Shown here in pieces: positions 25,311 through 26,056 of a DNA stretch of 26,056 nt. The stretch's first letter is position 1; every line of letters starts with the position of its first letter. The DNA comes from a virus. The position numbers and the translations under genes were made by a program. Under the pieces are notes generated by a model. That model saw nothing but the letters and a program-made list of their open reading frames with translations. It did no database searches and had not been told where the DNA came from. The DNA lies in the IMG/VR virus record IMGVR_UViG_3300046724_000350, positions 1 through 26,056 of that record. One strand, written 5' to 3'.

Positions 25311-26056
25311 CTAGAACACCTGCCCGGCGATCGCGTTGCGGACGAACACGACCGCGAACACCGCGTTAGTGAAGGTGCCGGTCGTGACGACCTTCAGGAA
25401 CTCGTTGATCGTCGTCACGTTGCTGACCGCCACCCGCTGCGCCCCCGGCACGGTCAGCGCCGACGACGTCAGGCCGGTTGTCGAGTAGGCGCCGCCCGAG
25501 GTGGTCGCCGACTGGATGTCGATCGTCACCGACGTGCCCGCGAACGCGATCAGGTGGAAGTACGCCTGCCCGCCGAACGCCGTGCCCGCGGACGGGTTCT
25601 CATCGATCGCCGCCCCGGTCGTCGCGGAGCCGTCCGTCCGCAGCTCAGTGGTGCCGTTGCCGGTGAGGTTCTTGCCCCACTCCAGCCCGAACGCGTTCGC
25701 CTGCGCGTCCACCGCGAACGTCAGCGCCCCGGCCTGGTCACGGGTCGGGTCGTAGTTGAGCTGCTTGGCGACCAGGGACGCCGCCGGGTTAAGCAGCGCC
25801 GTGCCCCGGAAGTAGCTGCACACGACGTCGGCAGTGGGCAGCGCGGACAGCTTCGGGTGCGCCCCGGTCGGGTTGAAGTAGCTGACCCAGGTGATGCCGC
25901 CGTCACGCAGGCCGCCGAGCCGCTCATAGGCGCTCTTGTTGATCGCGGTCACGTCGATGGGCGCCGGGCCGCCGTGGATGCTGCCCAGCGACGCCGTGTC
26001 CCCGGACAGGTCCGTGCCGTCGATGAGGAACTGGTCACCGAGTCCGGCCTGCTTCG
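25311..26056 (-). CDS. Tail-tube-like protein A (N-terminus outside window)
   Basis: The frame is open to the right edge; 247 residues are visible, starting KQAGLGDQFLIDGTDLSGDT. The tube-type block LGSIHGGPAPIDVTAINKSA leads into YERLGGLRDGGITWVSYFNP, and later ALTFAVDAQANAFGLEWG. An extra C-terminal beta domain (TSVTIDIQSATTSGGAYSTT) may decorate the tube surface, as do Ig-like ends of other tail tubes. I take it as the main tail-tube subunit, the smaller relative downstream being an accessory or second tube protein. An internal GTG (at the V of DVTAIN) is not the start: the conserved sequence continues before it. Confidence 0.78.
   Translation of the reverse strand, partial: KQAGLGDQFLIDGTDLSGDTASLGSIHGGPAPIDVTAINKSAYERLGGLRDGGITWVSYFNPTGAHPKLSALPTADVVCSYFRGTALLNPAASLVAKQLNYDPTRDQAGALTFAVDAQANAFGLEWGKNLTGNGTTELRTDGSATTGAAIDENPSAGTAFGGQAYFHLIAFAGTSVTIDIQSATTSGGAYSTTGLTSSALTVPGAQRVAVSNVTTINEFLKVVTTGTFTNAVFAVVFVRNAIAGQVF

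Noticed and set aside
1-26056. tRNA, rRNA or insertion sequence
   Set aside because: I found no cloverleaf-type sequence, rRNA-like segment or transposase, though a covariance search was not possible here.

Overview
The window is part of the genome of a temperate, long-tailed (siphovirus-type) phage of a high-GC actinomycete. The evidence is a contiguous tail module with a tape-measure gene and a frameshifted tail-assembly chaperone, a large serine integrase, divergent XRE-type repressors, and a phage recombination and replication module (RecT-like annealing protein, PD-(D/E)XK exonuclease, RusA resolvase, DUF2303 protein, replication initiator and loader-like protein). The very high GC content, the many GTG starts and the wholesale use of ATGA/GTGA stop-start overlaps fit a Streptomyces-like or related host. 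I cannot name the species.

Layout, read leftward because most genes are on the minus strand. (a) Right edge to about 17.3 kb: tail genes, in order tail-tube-like protein A (cut by the window edge), an unknown protein, tail-tube-like protein B, tail-assembly chaperones joined by a -1 frameshift at CCCTTTG, tape measure, an appendage-type protein, a 1095-residue minor tail protein with an inserted glycine-rich domain, and two small membrane proteins. (b) 16.1-17.3 kb: four tiny plus-strand genes behind their own promoter, divergent from a minimal GntR-type regulator; they look like a moron. (c) 13.1-16.2 kb: immunity and integration. A serine integrase and a small membrane protein lie on the plus strand, next to two divergent XRE proteins whose 110-bp intergenic region carries four CGATAC repeats and two promoters that appear to give leaderless mRNAs. 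(d) 13.0-5.0 kb: a long leftward early operon with many small, often cysteine-rich proteins plus the recombination genes. (e) 4.6-4.7 kb: a divergent control region with a perfect 26-bp palindrome covering the -35 of a leftward promoter and facing a small helix-turn-helix gene. (f) 4.6-0 kb: replication initiator, loader-like protein, then small genes ending in a holin-like membrane protein that runs off the left edge.

How it works together (inference): the XRE pair at 13.5 kb sets lysis versus lysogeny and drives the leftward early operon. That operon supplies homologous recombination and processing functions. The second control point at 4.6 kb gates replication initiation. There is no polymerase, primase or helicase, so replication probably uses host machinery recruited by the initiator and loader. 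No endolysin, capsid, portal or terminase gene is present; these would lie outside the window. Because the integrase lies between structural and early genes rather than at an element end, the sequence reads like a phage (unintegrated) map, or else attP is not beside the integrase gene.
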